DNA of 64,000 bases from Nemania diffusa (GCA_038501195.1 JBBPUQ010000010.1:761501-825500), one strand, 5' to 3'; positions 1-15,960 are shown, counted from the first letter of the stretch. The notes: generated by a model from the sequence alone, not told the origin. A program made the numbers and translations.

Positions 1-132
1 TATAAATATAGTTTTATTAATTTATTTTTTTAAATATATTTTAAATATATATTAATTTTTTTTTAAATTTTTTAAACTATTATATATAATAAAACTTATT
101 TAAAAAAACAGTATTAATTTAAAAAATAAAAT

Positions 133-326
133 ACTAAATAGTAATATTTAAAAAAATATTATATAAAAATATTATTTAAAATAATACAAGTTTAAATTTT
201 AATATTTTAAATTGTTTATTATAATATATTTTTAACAAAAAAATATTAAATAATAATATTTAAAAAAATATTATATAAAAATATTATTTAAAACGATATA
301 AATTTAAACTTTAATATTTTAAAAAT
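133..326. repeat. Diverged tandem duplication, about 112-bp offset
   Basis: The stretch from about 133 recurs at about 246. Both share a run of TAATATTTAAAAAAATATTA followed by near-identical AT-rich sequence to about 213 and 326. Differences include ATAATAC against CGATATA, largely C/T and G/A changes. A second diverged copy relation links about 322-392 with about 843-914 (both contain a TATTGTTAAA core). Confidence 0.6.
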
Positions 327-3300
327 ATTTAAACTATAAATTTTAACTATATTGTTAAAGTTTATAAAAAATATTATATTGCTATTTAATTAAACAAAAT
401 AAATATAAAATATTATAATTTATAAAAAAATATTAATATTTTTATTATAAAAGCTAAAATGTTTATAATTAATGTTGATATTATTAATATTATAAATAGT
501 ACTTTAATTAAATAGTTTTAATATTTTAAATTTATATAAAAAATATTAAATAATATTAATAATAAATAATTATATAATAATAAAAGTTTAAATAAATTAT
601 TAAAACAAACTAATTATAATAATATTTAAATATTTGTTAATTTTAATATTAATAAACTAAATAAAAACAAATTAACAATATAAACATATATTTTTTTAAA
701 ATTAAACAAAATATAACTGTTAAATTGTACTATTTTTAATAATATATTTAAAGCAATATTAAATAAAACAATTATATTTTTAAATATATTAATTTTTTTT
801 ATTATTATATATAATAAGATTTATTATTTACTAGATTTTTTATTTTAAAAATATTTAAATTATAAAGTTTAGTTATATTGTTAAAATTTATAAAATATAT
901 TATATTACTATTTAATAAAAAAAGCAAAAAAGTTTATAATTAATAAAATTATTACTAATATTATATTTTAATAAACTATTACTAATATAAATTTTTAAAT
1001 ATTTAAAGCTTATAAATATTTATATTTTTAGTATTTTTTATATTATTTTTAAATTTTAACTCTGTTTTAATACTATATTTATATATAGCTAAAACAATAA
1101 AACGAAAAAATATTAAAATATTTTATAAGTTACTATTAAATTAAGTTTTATTATTAATTTAATAGTTTATTAACTAAATTTAATTTAATTTATATTATTT
1201 ATAATAGTAAAACTATAAATAAATAATAAAAAAAAGTAATTAGTAATAGTTTTTAAGTTTAAATTTAAAAACAAAATTAATAAAACATATAACTAAAAAT
1301 TATTTTTATTAATAAAGTTTAAAGTTTAATATTTATAAAATATAAATATAAAATAATTTATTTGTAATTTTGTTTATTATATTTATAGTTGTTAAACTAT
1401 AAATAATAAACAAAAAAAGTTATTATTTATAAACTTTGTTAATAAAAAATAAAAATAGCATATATAATTAATAATAGAAATAAATATATTAATTAATAAT
1501 TTTAAAAATAATAATATAATAATAAAAAAGTTTATTATAGCTATAAATAAAAGTTAAAATAAAATTTATATTTAATTATATTTAAAGTTTATAAAAATAT
1601 AATATAAATATTAATTGTAAAAATATTATTGCTTTATTTTATAAAAAAATTTTTAATTTTAGTTTATTTATATAAAAAAGATTTATTTAAAAAAACTAAA
1701 TAAATAATTTAAAAAAAAGTTTAAAAAATTTATTAATAAAACAAAGTTTAACTATATAAATTATAATATAGTTATAAGTTTATAGTTTATTATTTATATT
1801 ATTACAATATATTTTATAATTATATTTTTAAATATAACTTTATATAAAATTAAATTATAAATTATTTTATTTAGTTTTATATTTATATATTGTTAGTTTA
1901 TTTATTTTTTTTATTTTATTTATTGCTATTTTTATTTTAAATAAAAAATATAGTTATAAATAATATTTTAAATTAACTAAAATAAAAAAATAAAAACTTT
2001 TTAAATTTATTAGTTATAATAATTGAATATATATATTAATAAAACTTGCTTTTTTTTTTTATTTGTTTAATAATAACAAAAATACAGTATTATAACTTTG
2101 TTTTTATACTTTATATTTTATAATTATAAATATTAAAGTTAAAAAGTAGTTTTTTTTAATAAATAGCTTAAAATATAAAAAAAATATTAATATATAAAGC
2201 ATATTTAATAAAATTAAAATTATTTTTTATAAAAAATTATATAGCTTGATATTTTTTGTTATTAAAAAAAATAAAAAATATATAAAAAGCAGTTTTATAA
2301 CAATAAATATATTAAAAATAGTTTTATATATATAAACATTAAAATTAAATATAAATTTTTCAATTATATATTTTGTACTATTAATTATTTTTAGTTTTTA
2401 ATATATATTATTAATTATAACAACTAGTATTTTTATTGTTAAAAAAAAATAAGCAAATATTTTTACTATATTAAAGTTTATAATTAAGTTTATTGTTTAT
2501 AAAACATTTTTTTTTATATAATTATTAATTAAAATATGTTTTAATAAAAATATATATAATAACTAATTATATAATTTAATAAAATTTAAAACTGCTTAAA
2601 TATTTAAATTATATTTTATTATATTTAATAATATAACTATTTTTATTGTTTTATTTAAAATAATATTATTACTATTTATTACTTTTATATTTAAAATATT
2701 AATATTATTTTTTATTTATTAACTTGTTTATAAATAATTAAATAATATAATATATTTTATATTTGTTATATATATTTATTTATTTAAAACAACTATAGTA
2801 GTAAATTTGAACTAAAATTAATATTTAAAATAGTATTTATTTTTTTATACTTTGTTTTATAATAACTAAAAGTAATTATTAGTTTTTATATAATTAGTTT
2901 AAATAATAAGTTTATTAAAATATAATATTAAAGTTTTTTTTATAAATTTAAATTAATAAAAGTTGCTATATAAAATAATAACAAATAGCTTTTTAAAACT
3001 ATAATTGTTTTATTTTTATATTTGTTAAAACTATAAATTAACTTTATAAAAGTTAGCTATAAATATTATATTATATTTATTTATTATTAAAATATTAGTA
3101 GCTTTTTAACTTTAATATTTTATTTTTGAAAATTTTTTGCTTATAACAATATTATTTTTGTTATTTGTTAACTTTAAAACTATAAAGCTTAGTATAAAAT
3201 ATATAATAGTTTTATTAATGTTAGCTTTTATACAATTAAATATAGCAGTAAAATATATATAATTTTGCTTTTTTTTTAGTTTTAAAGCTATTACTAAAGT

Positions 3301-6300
3301 TTAAATTATTTAGCTTTTTTTAATATTGCTTTTATTTAATAAATAAAATAATATTTATAAATAAAAGCTAATATTAGTTTTTTATTAATTTTTAACATTA
3401 AAAATAACAAAAGTATTTTTATAATAATAGTTCATTTTATTTAAATGTTTTAAAACTAAATTAAAAGCAATTATTTGTTTACAATTTAATTTATATTTTT
3501 TTACTATTATATTATTAATATAATATTATATAAATTTAAAATTAACTAAAATATTAAACTATATAAATATATATTATTATTTATAATAATATAGCTTTAT
3601 TGCTTATAATATAACAATTAAGTTTTTGTTTATTTTAAACAAGTTTTTATTATAAATTTATTATAATATATTTAAAATATTTACTTTATTATTACTAGTG
3701 CTAAAACTTTTTGTTTTTTTTATATTATATAATATTTTTTGATTTAATATACTAATTTTTTTTTTCTATTTTTTAATAGCGCTTTTTATTATATTAAATA
3801 TTTAATCTGTTTGTTTTATATTTTTTTTTTATATTGTTAATAATATATTATAATATATTATTAGCTTTTTAAAAATTAAATAATTGTTTAAGTTAAAACA
3901 TATAGCTTAATTAATTTAATATAATAAGTTTATAGTTTATTTAAAAATAAAAATTCTTATATTGTATAATTGTTATAATTGCTATAATAAACTGTTATTA
4001 AAAGCTACTACTATATTATAATATAAAAAATCGTTAGCTTTTTTTGCAATATTATAAAAAACTTTGTTTTTGTTATTTAAAGTATAATTATTATTAATTT
4101 TAAAGTTATAATTAACTTTAGCACTTTATTATAATATATTATATTTTATATTTTTTTTTAATTTATAAAATAAGTTAAAATTAAAACAAATAAATTATAA
4201 CTAATTAAAACATTGAAGTTTTAATTGCTTTTATAGTAAAATAAGCCCTAAAGTTAAATCAGATATAAAATATTTTCAAAATATAAAAAAACCAAACTTT
4301 ACTATTTGAAATCATATATATAATATATTATTATTTTTATTAAAAAATAATATACTATTAATTATAAAAGTTGCAAGCTTTTTAAAATGTTTAATTTGTT
4401 AATAAAATTAGCTGTTATTTTAAATATTATTAAACAAGCAAAAATTTGCTAGTTATTTTTTGCTTAGTTTTAGTATAATTTAAATATAAAATATATAATT
4501 ATATAAGTAAAAATTTTATAATTAAAAACTTTTTATTTTATAAACTTAAAAAATTATTAAGTAAATATTTTTTTTTAGTTTAAAAAAGTATAATTTATTT
4601 TATATTTAATTTTACAAGCTTTTTTAATTAAACTAAACTATTTAATGTTGCAAACTTAGCTATATTTATATAAATTTCTAATAAATTATTAACATATAAA
4701 CTTATTATTAAATATTTTAAAAAGTATAATATATATTATAATTAAAAATATAGTTTATTATATTAATTAAAAATAATTTTTGTTTAAAAAATATTTTATT
4801 AAATATTTTCGTTATTAAGCTTTTAGCTATAAAATTTAACTATTAAATATTTATAAAGTTTAAATTTGCTTTAAATATATTTAAATATGCTATAATTAAT
4901 ACTAGTTGCTAATATATAAGTAATTCTAGTTTTATAATATAGTTAATAATATAATGCATTAACAACAAAGTTTAAGCTTTTGTAAAAATAAACAAAAAGT
5001 TATAATTATACTAAAAAGCTATTATTATTACTTTATTAAATCAGCTATAATAGTAAATACTATATTTAATATAAAGCATATTTTTTGTACTAATAAAAAT
5101 ATATAGTATTAAAATTTATAACTACTTAAATTAGCACTAAAATTTAAAAACATGCTTTTTATTTATTATATATATATACTTTTAATATATTAGTATATAT
5201 TTATACTTTTAAATATTATTAGCAATAAAATAAGCTTTTTTTTTTTATTTATTTACAAACTTGTTTTTTAATACTAAAAAGTTGTTATAAAGTTTAGTTT
5301 ATATATAACTTTTTATTGTTTAATAGTTTAAAATAGCTTTATTAATATTTTCAGAAAAATATTTATTTATTTAGTTTATAAACTTTGCTAGTTTTATTAA
5401 ATTATTTTTAATTTATATATAAATAATAACTTAATTAATATTTAAGTTATTAAAAAACTATATTATACTATATAAATAAAACATATTATAACTATTTGTT
5501 TTAATATAGCTAAAATATTAATTAATAGAATTAAATATATTATTATTAGTTTCGATATAAACTAGTTCTAAAAAAAATGCTTAAATATACAAATAAAACT
5601 ATTAAATTGTTATAACAAGATTTTAATTAATTTTTTTCTACAATATTAGCAATAGTTAAAAAATATAAGTTTAAAATTATTTAAGTTATTTTTTATAATA
5701 TAACATTTTATATAAAGCTTTATTTATTTTAATATATATAAGTAATATTAAATCATTAAAGTTTACTATAAACTATATAACAAATAAGCTATACTAAATA
5801 ATTATATTTTTTATTTTTTAATATTATAACATTTTTTTTTTGTTAAATAAAAGCTGCTAATATTTATATATTGCTATTTTTTTTAATAATGCTAGCATTT
5901 AAAAATTATTTACTAATTTATTGTTTTAAAGTTTAAAAATAGCTTGTTATAACTTAAGTATTAAAATTAAATTATATATTTATTTTATTTTATAAAATGA
6001 AGTTTTTTTTAAACAAACAAAGCTAATTTATATACTGTTGTTTTAAATAATCCGATTAAATACTAAAAATAAAAAAACAAAATAAATTGCAATATATTTA
6101 TTATATTGCTATAGCTTAATAAAAATCTAACTAATATATTTATTAATAATATATTTTTATAATATATAAACAATTATATAAAATATATATTTATATATTT
6201 AAACTAAAGTTTTTTTTTTTAGTAGTATTACAATTTATAAAACAGTTTTCTGTTATATTTACTAAGCTTTTTTATTTATATAAAAAAACTTTAATAAACA

Positions 6301-9300
6301 TAGAAATAAAATAGTTTAAATTTTAAGTTTTTAAAAATTCGTTTTTAAATATAACTTAAATATATAATTAGTTTTAAAAATTTGCTTATATAAACTATAT
6401 TTTATTAACAATAGTAACTTGTTTTTAGTTTATTAAAAAAAAGCTAGAAAATATTAACATTGTTAATATATTTAACTTACAGTTAAAACTGCAACTATTA
6501 TTAACAAATTAATTAATAAATGTAATATTATTTAACTAGTTTACTAATAATTTTTTAACATTTTTTTTAATATTATAAATAATACTACTAAATATTAGTA
6601 AATTTTTCTATATTAATAATAAAAAAGATATATTAGTTAAATTAACAAAAGTAAATAATATAAAAGTAAATATATAAAATTTACTAAATATTAAAAAACA
6701 GTTTGTATTAAAAAATATATATTTAAAATATTTAACAGCTTTAGCAATAGTATTTAGTACAGTAATAATTTTTTTAAAAATAAATAATAATATTATTTTT
6801 TTTTTTATTTTTTATATATTTTAAAACTTTTTATTTTTTGTAATATTTTAATACAAGTAATTGTTAATATAAAACTACAATAATATTTTAATTATAACAG
6901 TTTTATAAAATTTAAAAAAAAACAATATATTTTTTTTTTGTAATATATTAAATTTAACTTATATAATTTTAATTTTTCTTTTAATATTTTCGATTAGTTA
7001 AAAAAATATATTAACAACAAAAAAAACATCGTTAGCAAATATAAAAATATATTTAATAACTTTATAATAAAACAAGTTTACAAAATAACTAGTTTTTAAA
7101 TCGAACGCAAATTTAACAATATAACTAAATATAATACTAATAACTAAAAAGCGCTTTTTAAAAAAGCACAACATATCGATTTTTTTAAGCTAAAAATGTT
7201 TGTATAGTACTTATAATATATTTAATTAATAAATTATTAGCAAGTTTTTTTTTATAACTTTTATATTATATAGCTTATAAATATTAACATTGCTATTTAA
7301 TATAAAACATTAGTAGCAATTTAAACAATAAAAACTATATTCGTTAAAATTGGAAAAAAGTTGTTACAGTTTAACTTTAAATCAAAATAAAAACTTCGTA
7401 ATATTTATAGCTACTATTTTTGCTTAAAGTGTTTAAATCTAACAAAACTGATATTAATTTAATAGTAATAGTATAAAATTTTAAGTTTTTATTTAAAAAT
7501 ATAATATATACTTGGCTTTTTTTTCAGTAGTAATAAAATCAAAATATTTTATAGTTATTAAATTTTATACTTTAAATATATAAAGCTTATTTAATATATT
7601 TATATATACTTAAGCTGTTTTTTTAATATTGTTTACGTTTAAACTATAAATATTTAAAATAAATATTTAAATTATTAATAAAAATAGCAGTAATAATATT
7701 AATCGAAATATTAATATTGTATATACAGCAAATATTAACAAACTATATATATTACTATTAAATAAAAAAATATTAATAATAAACAAAAAGTATATTTCTA
7801 GTATATATAAATTAATTATAAGTTATATAATAAAAAAAGTATATATTACTAAGTTTAATAACAATAGTATAAATAATTAAAAACAAATTAATATTAAATT
7901 TTAAAAATTAAACGCTATTATAAATAAAATATAATAACAAAATTAAAATATTAGTTATTTAATATTTATTAAAACATAATAAAATAAGTTATATTAAAAT
8001 ATTTTAATATTTTATTTATATATATTATTATTTATATATAATAAAATAGTTTTAACAGTTATAATCAAATATAACTAATTTAATTAAATTATATTTATAT
8101 TATAAATTATATAATATATAGTTTATAACTTAAATCTTTAATATATTATATAAAAATATTGATATATTTTAAAACTTATAAGTTTAAAGCTACTTATAAG
8201 CATAAAAATTATTATATTATAAAATTGCTAATATTACAAGCTATTTTTTATTTTTTGTATTAACAAAAAACTAAAAAAACTATAAACTAAAACAAAAAAA
8301 CATAATATAAATATTATTTACACTTTTTTTAATAAAAAGTTAAGCTTAAACTATATAACTTTTAATTTATATTATAAATTTTATTTCGTATAAACTAAAC
8401 AGAAAAAATCAGCTTAAGCTTATTAATAGTTATAAGTTTTTTTTTTTGCAAAAAAAATTCAAGTAAGTTATTATTGTATAAAATATGAAATAATATAAAT
8501 AGTTTTAATATTATAGCTTATTTTTTCAACTTAAAAATTGTAGTTAAAATATATTGTTTTTTATATAGCTAATAAAAACTTACTAATTTTAGCGAGATTT
8601 TTTTCATATAATATAAAGCTAATAAAATTAATACTGTTTAATATATAAAAAATTATTTATTATTAAATATTTTAATATATTAAATAATTAAATAATAGTA
8701 TATATATATTAATACTAATTATTGTATTAATTTTTGTATTAATTATTTCTATATTAAAAATAATATATAAAACTTCGCTTTATTTTAAAAATAAACAATA
8801 ATATTTTATTTTTTAACTTTTATTTTTTTATAGTTTAATAATAAACTATTTTAATTTTTCTATTTTTTATTATGTTTATTTTTTTTGCTTTAATTGCTTT
8901 TTTTATTTTTTTAACTTTTTTTAAACTTAAAAGTTATAAAATATTATTTTTTTTTTATATCTGCTTAATATTTACTATAAAAAAGTAGTATAACTATTTT
9001 AAAAAAGACTAATTGATTAAATATAGCAATATTTTTTTATAAATTTTTATAAAAGCTATAATATTAGCTAATAGTTTTAAATAAAAATACTTTTTAAATT
9101 ATATAATAAATTTAAATATTTTATTTACTATTTATTATTAAAAAAACTTGGCTATTTTAATTATTAAAAATAATATAGTTTTTATATAAAAGTTATATAA
9201 TTTATAAGCTATTTTTATTAAAATAAACTATATAAAAGCTTTTAAAATTAATAATATATAATAATAAGTTATAATTTTTTGTTAAAACTAAGTTTAATTA

Positions 9301-11135
9301 TATATAAAAATATTTTTTTATTATTTTTAAACTAATATTTAATAGTTTAAATTTATAGTAACTATATTTATTTGTTATAATAACTTATAATATTTTTTGT
9401 TTATTTATTAGTAAAATTAATAAAATTTCGATTTAAAAAAAGTTAGATTTAAACTTTATAGTGTTAGTTTTGTTATTAAATATAAAGATTTTTTTAAAAG
9501 TTAAATACTTTTTTTAGCAAAGTAAAAATATTTAAAAAGTATATTTTTTTTAAAAGCTGTTTAAAATAGTTTTTTTTTTATTTTTTAATATTAAAACTAA
9601 AAAACATTTTAAATTTTTATTAAATAGTTAAAAATAATTAGTTTTATTTATTAACTAGTTAGTATATATTGTAAATAATATTGTTAAATAATTAAAAAAC
9701 AAGTATATTTAAAAATTAAAGTATAAAAAATATATACTTGTATATTATAGCTTTATTTATATTATATATTTAAATAAAAAATTGAAACTTTTTAACTTTA
9801 TTAATAATAGTATTAAAATTAATTCTGCTGTTATTATTTCGTTTATAAATATTTAGTATTTTAATAAACAATTGTTTATAAAAGCTTAAATAAAGTTATT
9901 AAGCTTTATATAAACCGATTTTATAATTAATAGTACAAAAAAAAACAGTAGTATAACTGTTTTAGCAAAATTAATTATTTTTTAATATAAAAAAATACTA
10001 GCTTTATTTAATAATTTAACTAATATAGTAAAATTTATTAATATTAAATTTGTTAACATTAATAATTTACTAAATTTAAACTATTAAAAAAATATAATAT
10101 AACAATATTTATAATAAAAATTCAGTTTATTTATTATATTTGTTTAAGTTTTATAAATAATATAAAAAAAAATAATAATAACTAAAAAAGTTTAGTTATT
10201 AAAAACTTTATGTTTAATAGTTCAAATATAAATAAATAAACTTTTTATATATAATTTAATGTGTTAATATTAATAGTATATATTATTATAGCTTTAGTTC
10301 TAAATAAAAAGCGATTATATTTCGAAATTAAAAAAAGTATATTTAAATATTAGCTATTATAACTAGTTATTTTTATTTAATAATATATAACAAATAGTTT
10401 TTTAAAATAAACAAAATATAAAAAATTAAAATAAATATATTTATATATTAGCTTTTAAAAATGCTATTTTAACAAAATATATTTAAAATTATTTATTTAA
10501 ATTAAATAACAGTTTATTTAATATATTATATATTAAAACTTTAATTTATATGTTTTTTTTTTATTATTGTTAATATGTTATATTATTAGCAGTATATAGT
10601 TTTAAAAATAATATTTTAACATTAAATTTAAGTAAAAAAAAAACAGTTGAAAAATTATAGCATTATATAAATAATAGTAGCAACAAAAGTAATATATTTA
10701 ACAGTTTTAAACTTTTAATTAATTATATTTTTTTGTTTTAATAATTAATTTGTTTATTTAAAGTTTAAAATAAATATTTAAAACTAATATTATTATAAAA
10801 GCAGTTTATATAAAATTTTCAAAATATATTATTATGTTATAGTAATATAATAATATAGCTGTTTTATAATTTATAACTTTTTTAATACTGTAAATATAAA
10901 ACTGTTTAAAAGTAATAAACTTTAGTAATTTGTATTAATATTACTTTTATATTTAATCTTTTTTTAACGTTAAATATTTTTTTTTTGCAAAATATATTAT
11001 TTAAATTATAATAACAAAACATATTAACAAAGCAATATATATTAAATGTTAATATAAATAAATTTAGTACTAAAAATATATAAATATATTTATAATATAA
11101 AGCTTTTTATATTATACAATTTTAGTTAAAATTAA

Positions 11136-11290
11136 ACAAAGTTAATAAAATAAATAATATAAACAAAGTAAATAATATAAATAAAGTAGTTAAAGCTAAT
11201 AAAGCAAGCAATATAAACAAAGTAAACAATATAAGCAAAATTAGCAAAATAAACAATATAAGCAAAACTAATAAAAAAAGTAATAAAAAT
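11136..11290. repeat. 18-bp A-rich satellite, G/C-containing variants
   Basis: Loosely tandem units of about 18 bp on the pattern ATAAACAAAGTAAATAAT, with AGCAAA and AACAAT variants. Read on the plus strand it gives a stop-free frame of Asn, Ile, Lys and Val in a six-residue rhythm, but without a start codon and with a TAG just upstream. The same 18-bp, six-codon rhythm occurs at 25,713-25,893 and as a shorter 9-bp form at 20,341-20,406. It is more likely a DNA satellite than a gene. Confidence 0.6.
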
Positions 11291-12042
11291 ACAAATATAT
11301 TTGTTAATATAATATTTAACTAAAAAATATTTTTAAAAAACAAAATAGTAACAATTATTTCTATTTAAAAAAAGTTTGTTAAGTATTAAAAAACTATTGC
11401 TATTAAAACTTTTTTTATAATAGCAGAGTGTATATATTATATTTAATTTAACAACTTTTTAAATAATATAAAATAAATAAAATATAAAAAGTTAGCTTTT
11501 AATATAATAAATATTATATATAATTTTGTTTTATAGTAGTAAAAAAATAAACATATATAAATTTAACAAATAAATAATTTTGAAATTTTACTATTTATTT
11601 ATTAAAAACTTTATATAAATATATATAAATAATTTATATATTTTTGAACTTTTATTTTTTATAAATACAAAGTAAATACTAATATTTATTAATCCTTATA
11701 TAATTAATTATATAAAATATATATATTAAATAAAAATATTAAAATATATTATACTATAAAGTTTTTTATATAAATAACTTATAAAAATAAATTTAATAAA
11801 GTTTAATATAGCAAATAATATTTATTTGCAAAGCTTTTTTATACAAAGTTTTATATCGTTTAAATTATTAATACAATATATAAAGTAAATAATAAAAAGT
11901 ATATATATAAAAAGATATAAATCTGTTATAAATAAAACAAATAAGATTTATATTAATATATATTTAAAATTAATAGCTTAAGTTTTATTGCTTATAATTG
12001 TTTAAATCTTTAATTTTTTAAATGTTTAAATTAAACGTACTT

Positions 12043-12140
12043 TTATTTTTTTTACTTTTTTTATTTTTTTTATTTTTTTTATTGTTTTTATTATTTTTAT
12101 TATTTTTATTATTTTCGTTATTTTCGTTATTTTTATCACT
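12043..12140. repeat. T-rich microsatellite, 9-bp unit
   Basis: An almost pure pyrimidine-plus-A run built on TTATTTTTA, with two TTATTTTCG units near its right end (around 12,110-12,130). The left half degenerates into long T runs broken by single A or C. Confidence 0.7.
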
Positions 12141-12378
12141 TTTAAAATTTTTTATAATATAATTATTGTTATTTATATTAAAAAATATATTCTAGTTTAT
12201 AAAAAGTTAATTAAAAAATGCCTTTATAATATTTTTTAAAATAATACAAGTTATACTTATAATAATATTATATTAAACTTGTAAACAATTGTACTAAAAC
12301 AGAAACAAAAATATAAAGCTATTAACTTTAACATAAATAATATATTTATATTTATAATCAATAATTTTATTTTTTATT

Positions 12379-12626
12379 TTATTAGTAGTTTTAATTTTTT
12401 TATTTTATATTTAACTAGATATAATAATTTGCAGCTTCTAGCAATATACCCGTCGATTCTACATTTATGTACTTTTAATTTATTTGTTAGAGTTTTTTTT
12501 ATCAATATATTTAACAATAATCGATTTAATCCAAATTGTACTACTAGCATACACTTTAGTTTTCGCTACTTAAGCGTTGTAAAAAAATATAGTAATAATT
12601 GTTTAAAAACTATTGTTAAAAGTTAA
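12379..12626. other. Less-degraded strip, possible coding relic
   Basis: GC is locally higher than in the surrounding block and both strands stay open. The plus strand has a 65-codon ATG-started frame (12,429-12,626). The minus strand is open for about 64 codons (12,379-12,570) and contains KCRIDGYIARSC, whose end faintly resembles a zinc knuckle with a changed His, although the Cys spacing does not fit. Neither frame is recognisable. It may be a remnant of an element protein that was mutated less. Confidence 0.25.
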
Positions 12627-15600
12627 TATAACTTACTATTAAAAAAAAACAGTAAATAAAATCAGCTTATTAATATAAAAAGTATAAAATATAGCTTAAG
12701 TATTAAATTTGAAAAAAACAAATAAATTAATATAGTTTTTTAGCACTAGTATATATGTTTAGTAATATAGCTTAGTTAGCTATAAACTAATATATTAATT
12801 AAAAATAACATATTAACAACTATTAATAAACAAACTAGTAATAAAGTTAAATTACAAACTATTAAATTATTATATATATAAATATATAATAAAATAGCAA
12901 AAACTTTAAATACAAATAATAAATAAAAGTAAAAAAAAATAAGTAAAATAAAAAAATTAAGTAAATAATTACAAAATAAAAGCTAAAAAAATAAAATTAT
13001 AAAATATTTAAATAAATAAAAAAAGTTAAAATAAATTAGTATTAATAGTAATAAAAAGCTATTTTAATAAATCAAATGTAATAAATAAATAAACTTATAA
13101 ATTAATTAGTATTAAATATATATAAAAAACTTATATATAAATATATAAAAAAAAACAACAATAAAACTTAAAATATTATAGCTAATTGTTTTTTAGTTTT
13201 TTAAAAACTTAATACTTTAAATATAATTTATTAAATTTTATACTATATTTATATTAAAATTTGTAAATATAAAAATTTAAAACAATTTAGTAACAAATTA
13301 AATGTTTAATACTTTTGTACTATAAATAAATAAAATATGTTGTAAATTTTGCAATAGTTTATTTAACTAAATAAAAGTAACAACTTAACAATATTTTTAA
13401 ATAAAATATAAAAAAAAAAGTTTAATTAAACAGTTAATACTATTTATTTATAAGTTCTAAATTAGCTATATTATTTAAGTTATACTACTAAATTTAAAGC
13501 ATTATATATTATATACTTTAACTAATATTTATAAAATTATTGAAAATATTAATACTAAAAAATTTATACTTTATATTAACTAGTTAAATTACAGTAGCTA
13601 AAAAAGTACTTAGTACAATTTAGTTATAATTGTTATTTATTTTTAAATAGTATTATTTTTTATTTATAGCTAGCTTTAGTACTTAATATAAATATATAAA
13701 ATAGAATTGAAAACAATATATTGCTTTAATATTATTATTATAATTGTTATAAAAAATAGCGATATAAAATATATATATACTTTTATATTTAAATAAATTA
13801 ATAATATTAGCTAAAACTAATAATATATATAGTTTTTTACTGTTTAAAAATATAAAAAAAATAATAAAATGCTGTTTTATAACATTTGTATTAACAAAAT
13901 TTATATTAATAAAACAAGCAATATTAACTTAATATTTTATATAAATTATTAAAAAAAATATAAAGCGTTATAAATGTTAATTCAATTTTTTTTTTTTATA
14001 AAAATAATTAGCTATAGCTATAAAACCTATAAATAATATAAAGTTTTAGCTAATTAGCTGCTTAAGCAAAAATAAAAAAGCGTTAAAGTGTTTATTTTTA
14101 TTATTATATACTTGTTTTAGCTTGTTATTTATTATAAATAACTATTTTGCAAAAAAATATAAGTTTGAACTAATTTATATATAATTAAAAGCTGCTAAAA
14201 ATTTACAAAATAAATTATATTTAAAAACTATTACTAGCAACTAGCTATTTAAATATATAGTATATATTATAGCTTAAATTACAATAAAAAATATAATACA
14301 TTGTTATATATAATATTGTTAATGTTTTAAATAAAAAAAAAGTTAACTAATAAAATATTATATTTTTGCTATAAAAAATATACTGTTTTCTATTTTAGTT
14401 GTAATATTATAAAATAGTTTAAAGTATATAAATGTAACTAATAAAAGAAAACATAGTTAAAACTAAACAAAACAAACAATAAAATATTAAAAAGTAATAT
14501 AGTAAATATATTATTAAAGTTATAAAAATAAACTTAGCAATAACTATACAAGTTTTTATATATATACTATTGTTTTTATTTTTTTATATAGAAATAACTA
14601 TACAAATAAATCTAATAGCTTAAAGCTTGAACTAGTTCTAATATTTTATTTATATATATTTTTTTAATTAAATACTATATATTTTTTAGCTTTATTTATA
14701 ACTAAACTACTAAAAATTAACACTTTTGTTATTTTTTTTTATTTAAACAGTTTTAATAATATTTAATAGTTATAAATATAATTAAAACATAAATATATAA
14801 CATAGTAAAAGTTTAAAATATATTTATTTATATAAAAAATATAGCTATTTAGTTAATTTAAAAACTTTTATAAAAAAAATATACTAATTAAAATATTAAT
14901 TTAAAAAAAAAAGCAATATAAAGTTTAAATTAAGTTAATTTATTAAATTTTTTATTATTAAATTTTTTATTACAAAAACATATATTAGAATTTTTTTTAC
15001 AAAAATTTTTACTTTTAGCTTTTTTGTTAAAATATTTATTAAATTTAAATTGTAATGTTATATTTATATTAAAATTGCTATTAAATTAACAATAAAATAT
15101 AATATTAATAAAATAAAAAATTAAATAAAAGTTTTAAAAAAAAATAAAAAAAAGATTGATATAAGCAGTTATTTTTATAATTTATAGCATTAATTATAAA
15201 TTTTTATTTATTATTATAACTTAGCAGCTATAAATAACAAATAAATTAGCTGCTAATATAATATTAATTAATAAGTTAATACAAAAGTTAAAATAAATAT
15301 ATTAATAAACAAAAAAATAAATATAAATTTTGAAATATTTATTAAAGCTTTTATAGCTAATTTTTATATATAATAATTAATATAATTATTATTTAAATAA
15401 ATAATTTTATAAATAAGTTTATTAAATAGTACTGTTAAAATTGTAAATATAGTTATAGTAATTTTTTGTTTTTTAAATATATATTAAAAAGTTTTGTTTA
15501 AAACATATTTAAATTAAATTGTACATTTTATATTTAAATTGTAAAATAAACTATTTATATCGTTTTTAAATTAAGCTTTATATTTTTTACAATTTAAAAA

Positions 15601-15779
15601 CATTTATAATATATTATTTTTTATATAACTTATAAACATTTATAATTAATAAAACTTTATATACTAGCTTATAACTATTTGTAATAACTAAAACTTTATA
15701 TATTAATTAAAAATATAATTTAATAATATATTATAAAAAAAAAAAGTATAAACAAACAAAACAAAAAGCTAATATAAAC

Positions 15780-15960
15780 TTAAATGCAGCATTTTTTTTT
15801 AAAGCATTTTTTTTTAAAGCAGCATTTTAAATAAAAATAATAAGCTGCGTAAAAACAGCTGTAATAGCAGCTAGTATAAAAAAAACAGTTTTTATTACAA
15901 CAGCAAGTTATATATAAATAGCAAGTTATATAAAAACAGCAGCTAGCACTAAAAAAAAAG
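15780..15960. other. GCAGC-retaining island in AT-rich block
   Basis: GCAGC, CAGCTG and GCAGCTAGC words cluster here, including a short tandem duplication of AAAGCATTTTTTTTT at about 15,795-15,822. Nearly every cytosine follows A or G. The island therefore looks like sequence whose words were resistant to the mutational process rather than a gene; no open frame of note spans it. Confidence 0.4.

Noticed and set aside
12431..12463. CCHC zinc knuckle of a retroelement Gag
   Set aside because: KCRIDGYIARSC ends like one, but the spacing between the first Cys residues and the Gly-His position does not fit, even allowing a His-to-Tyr change.
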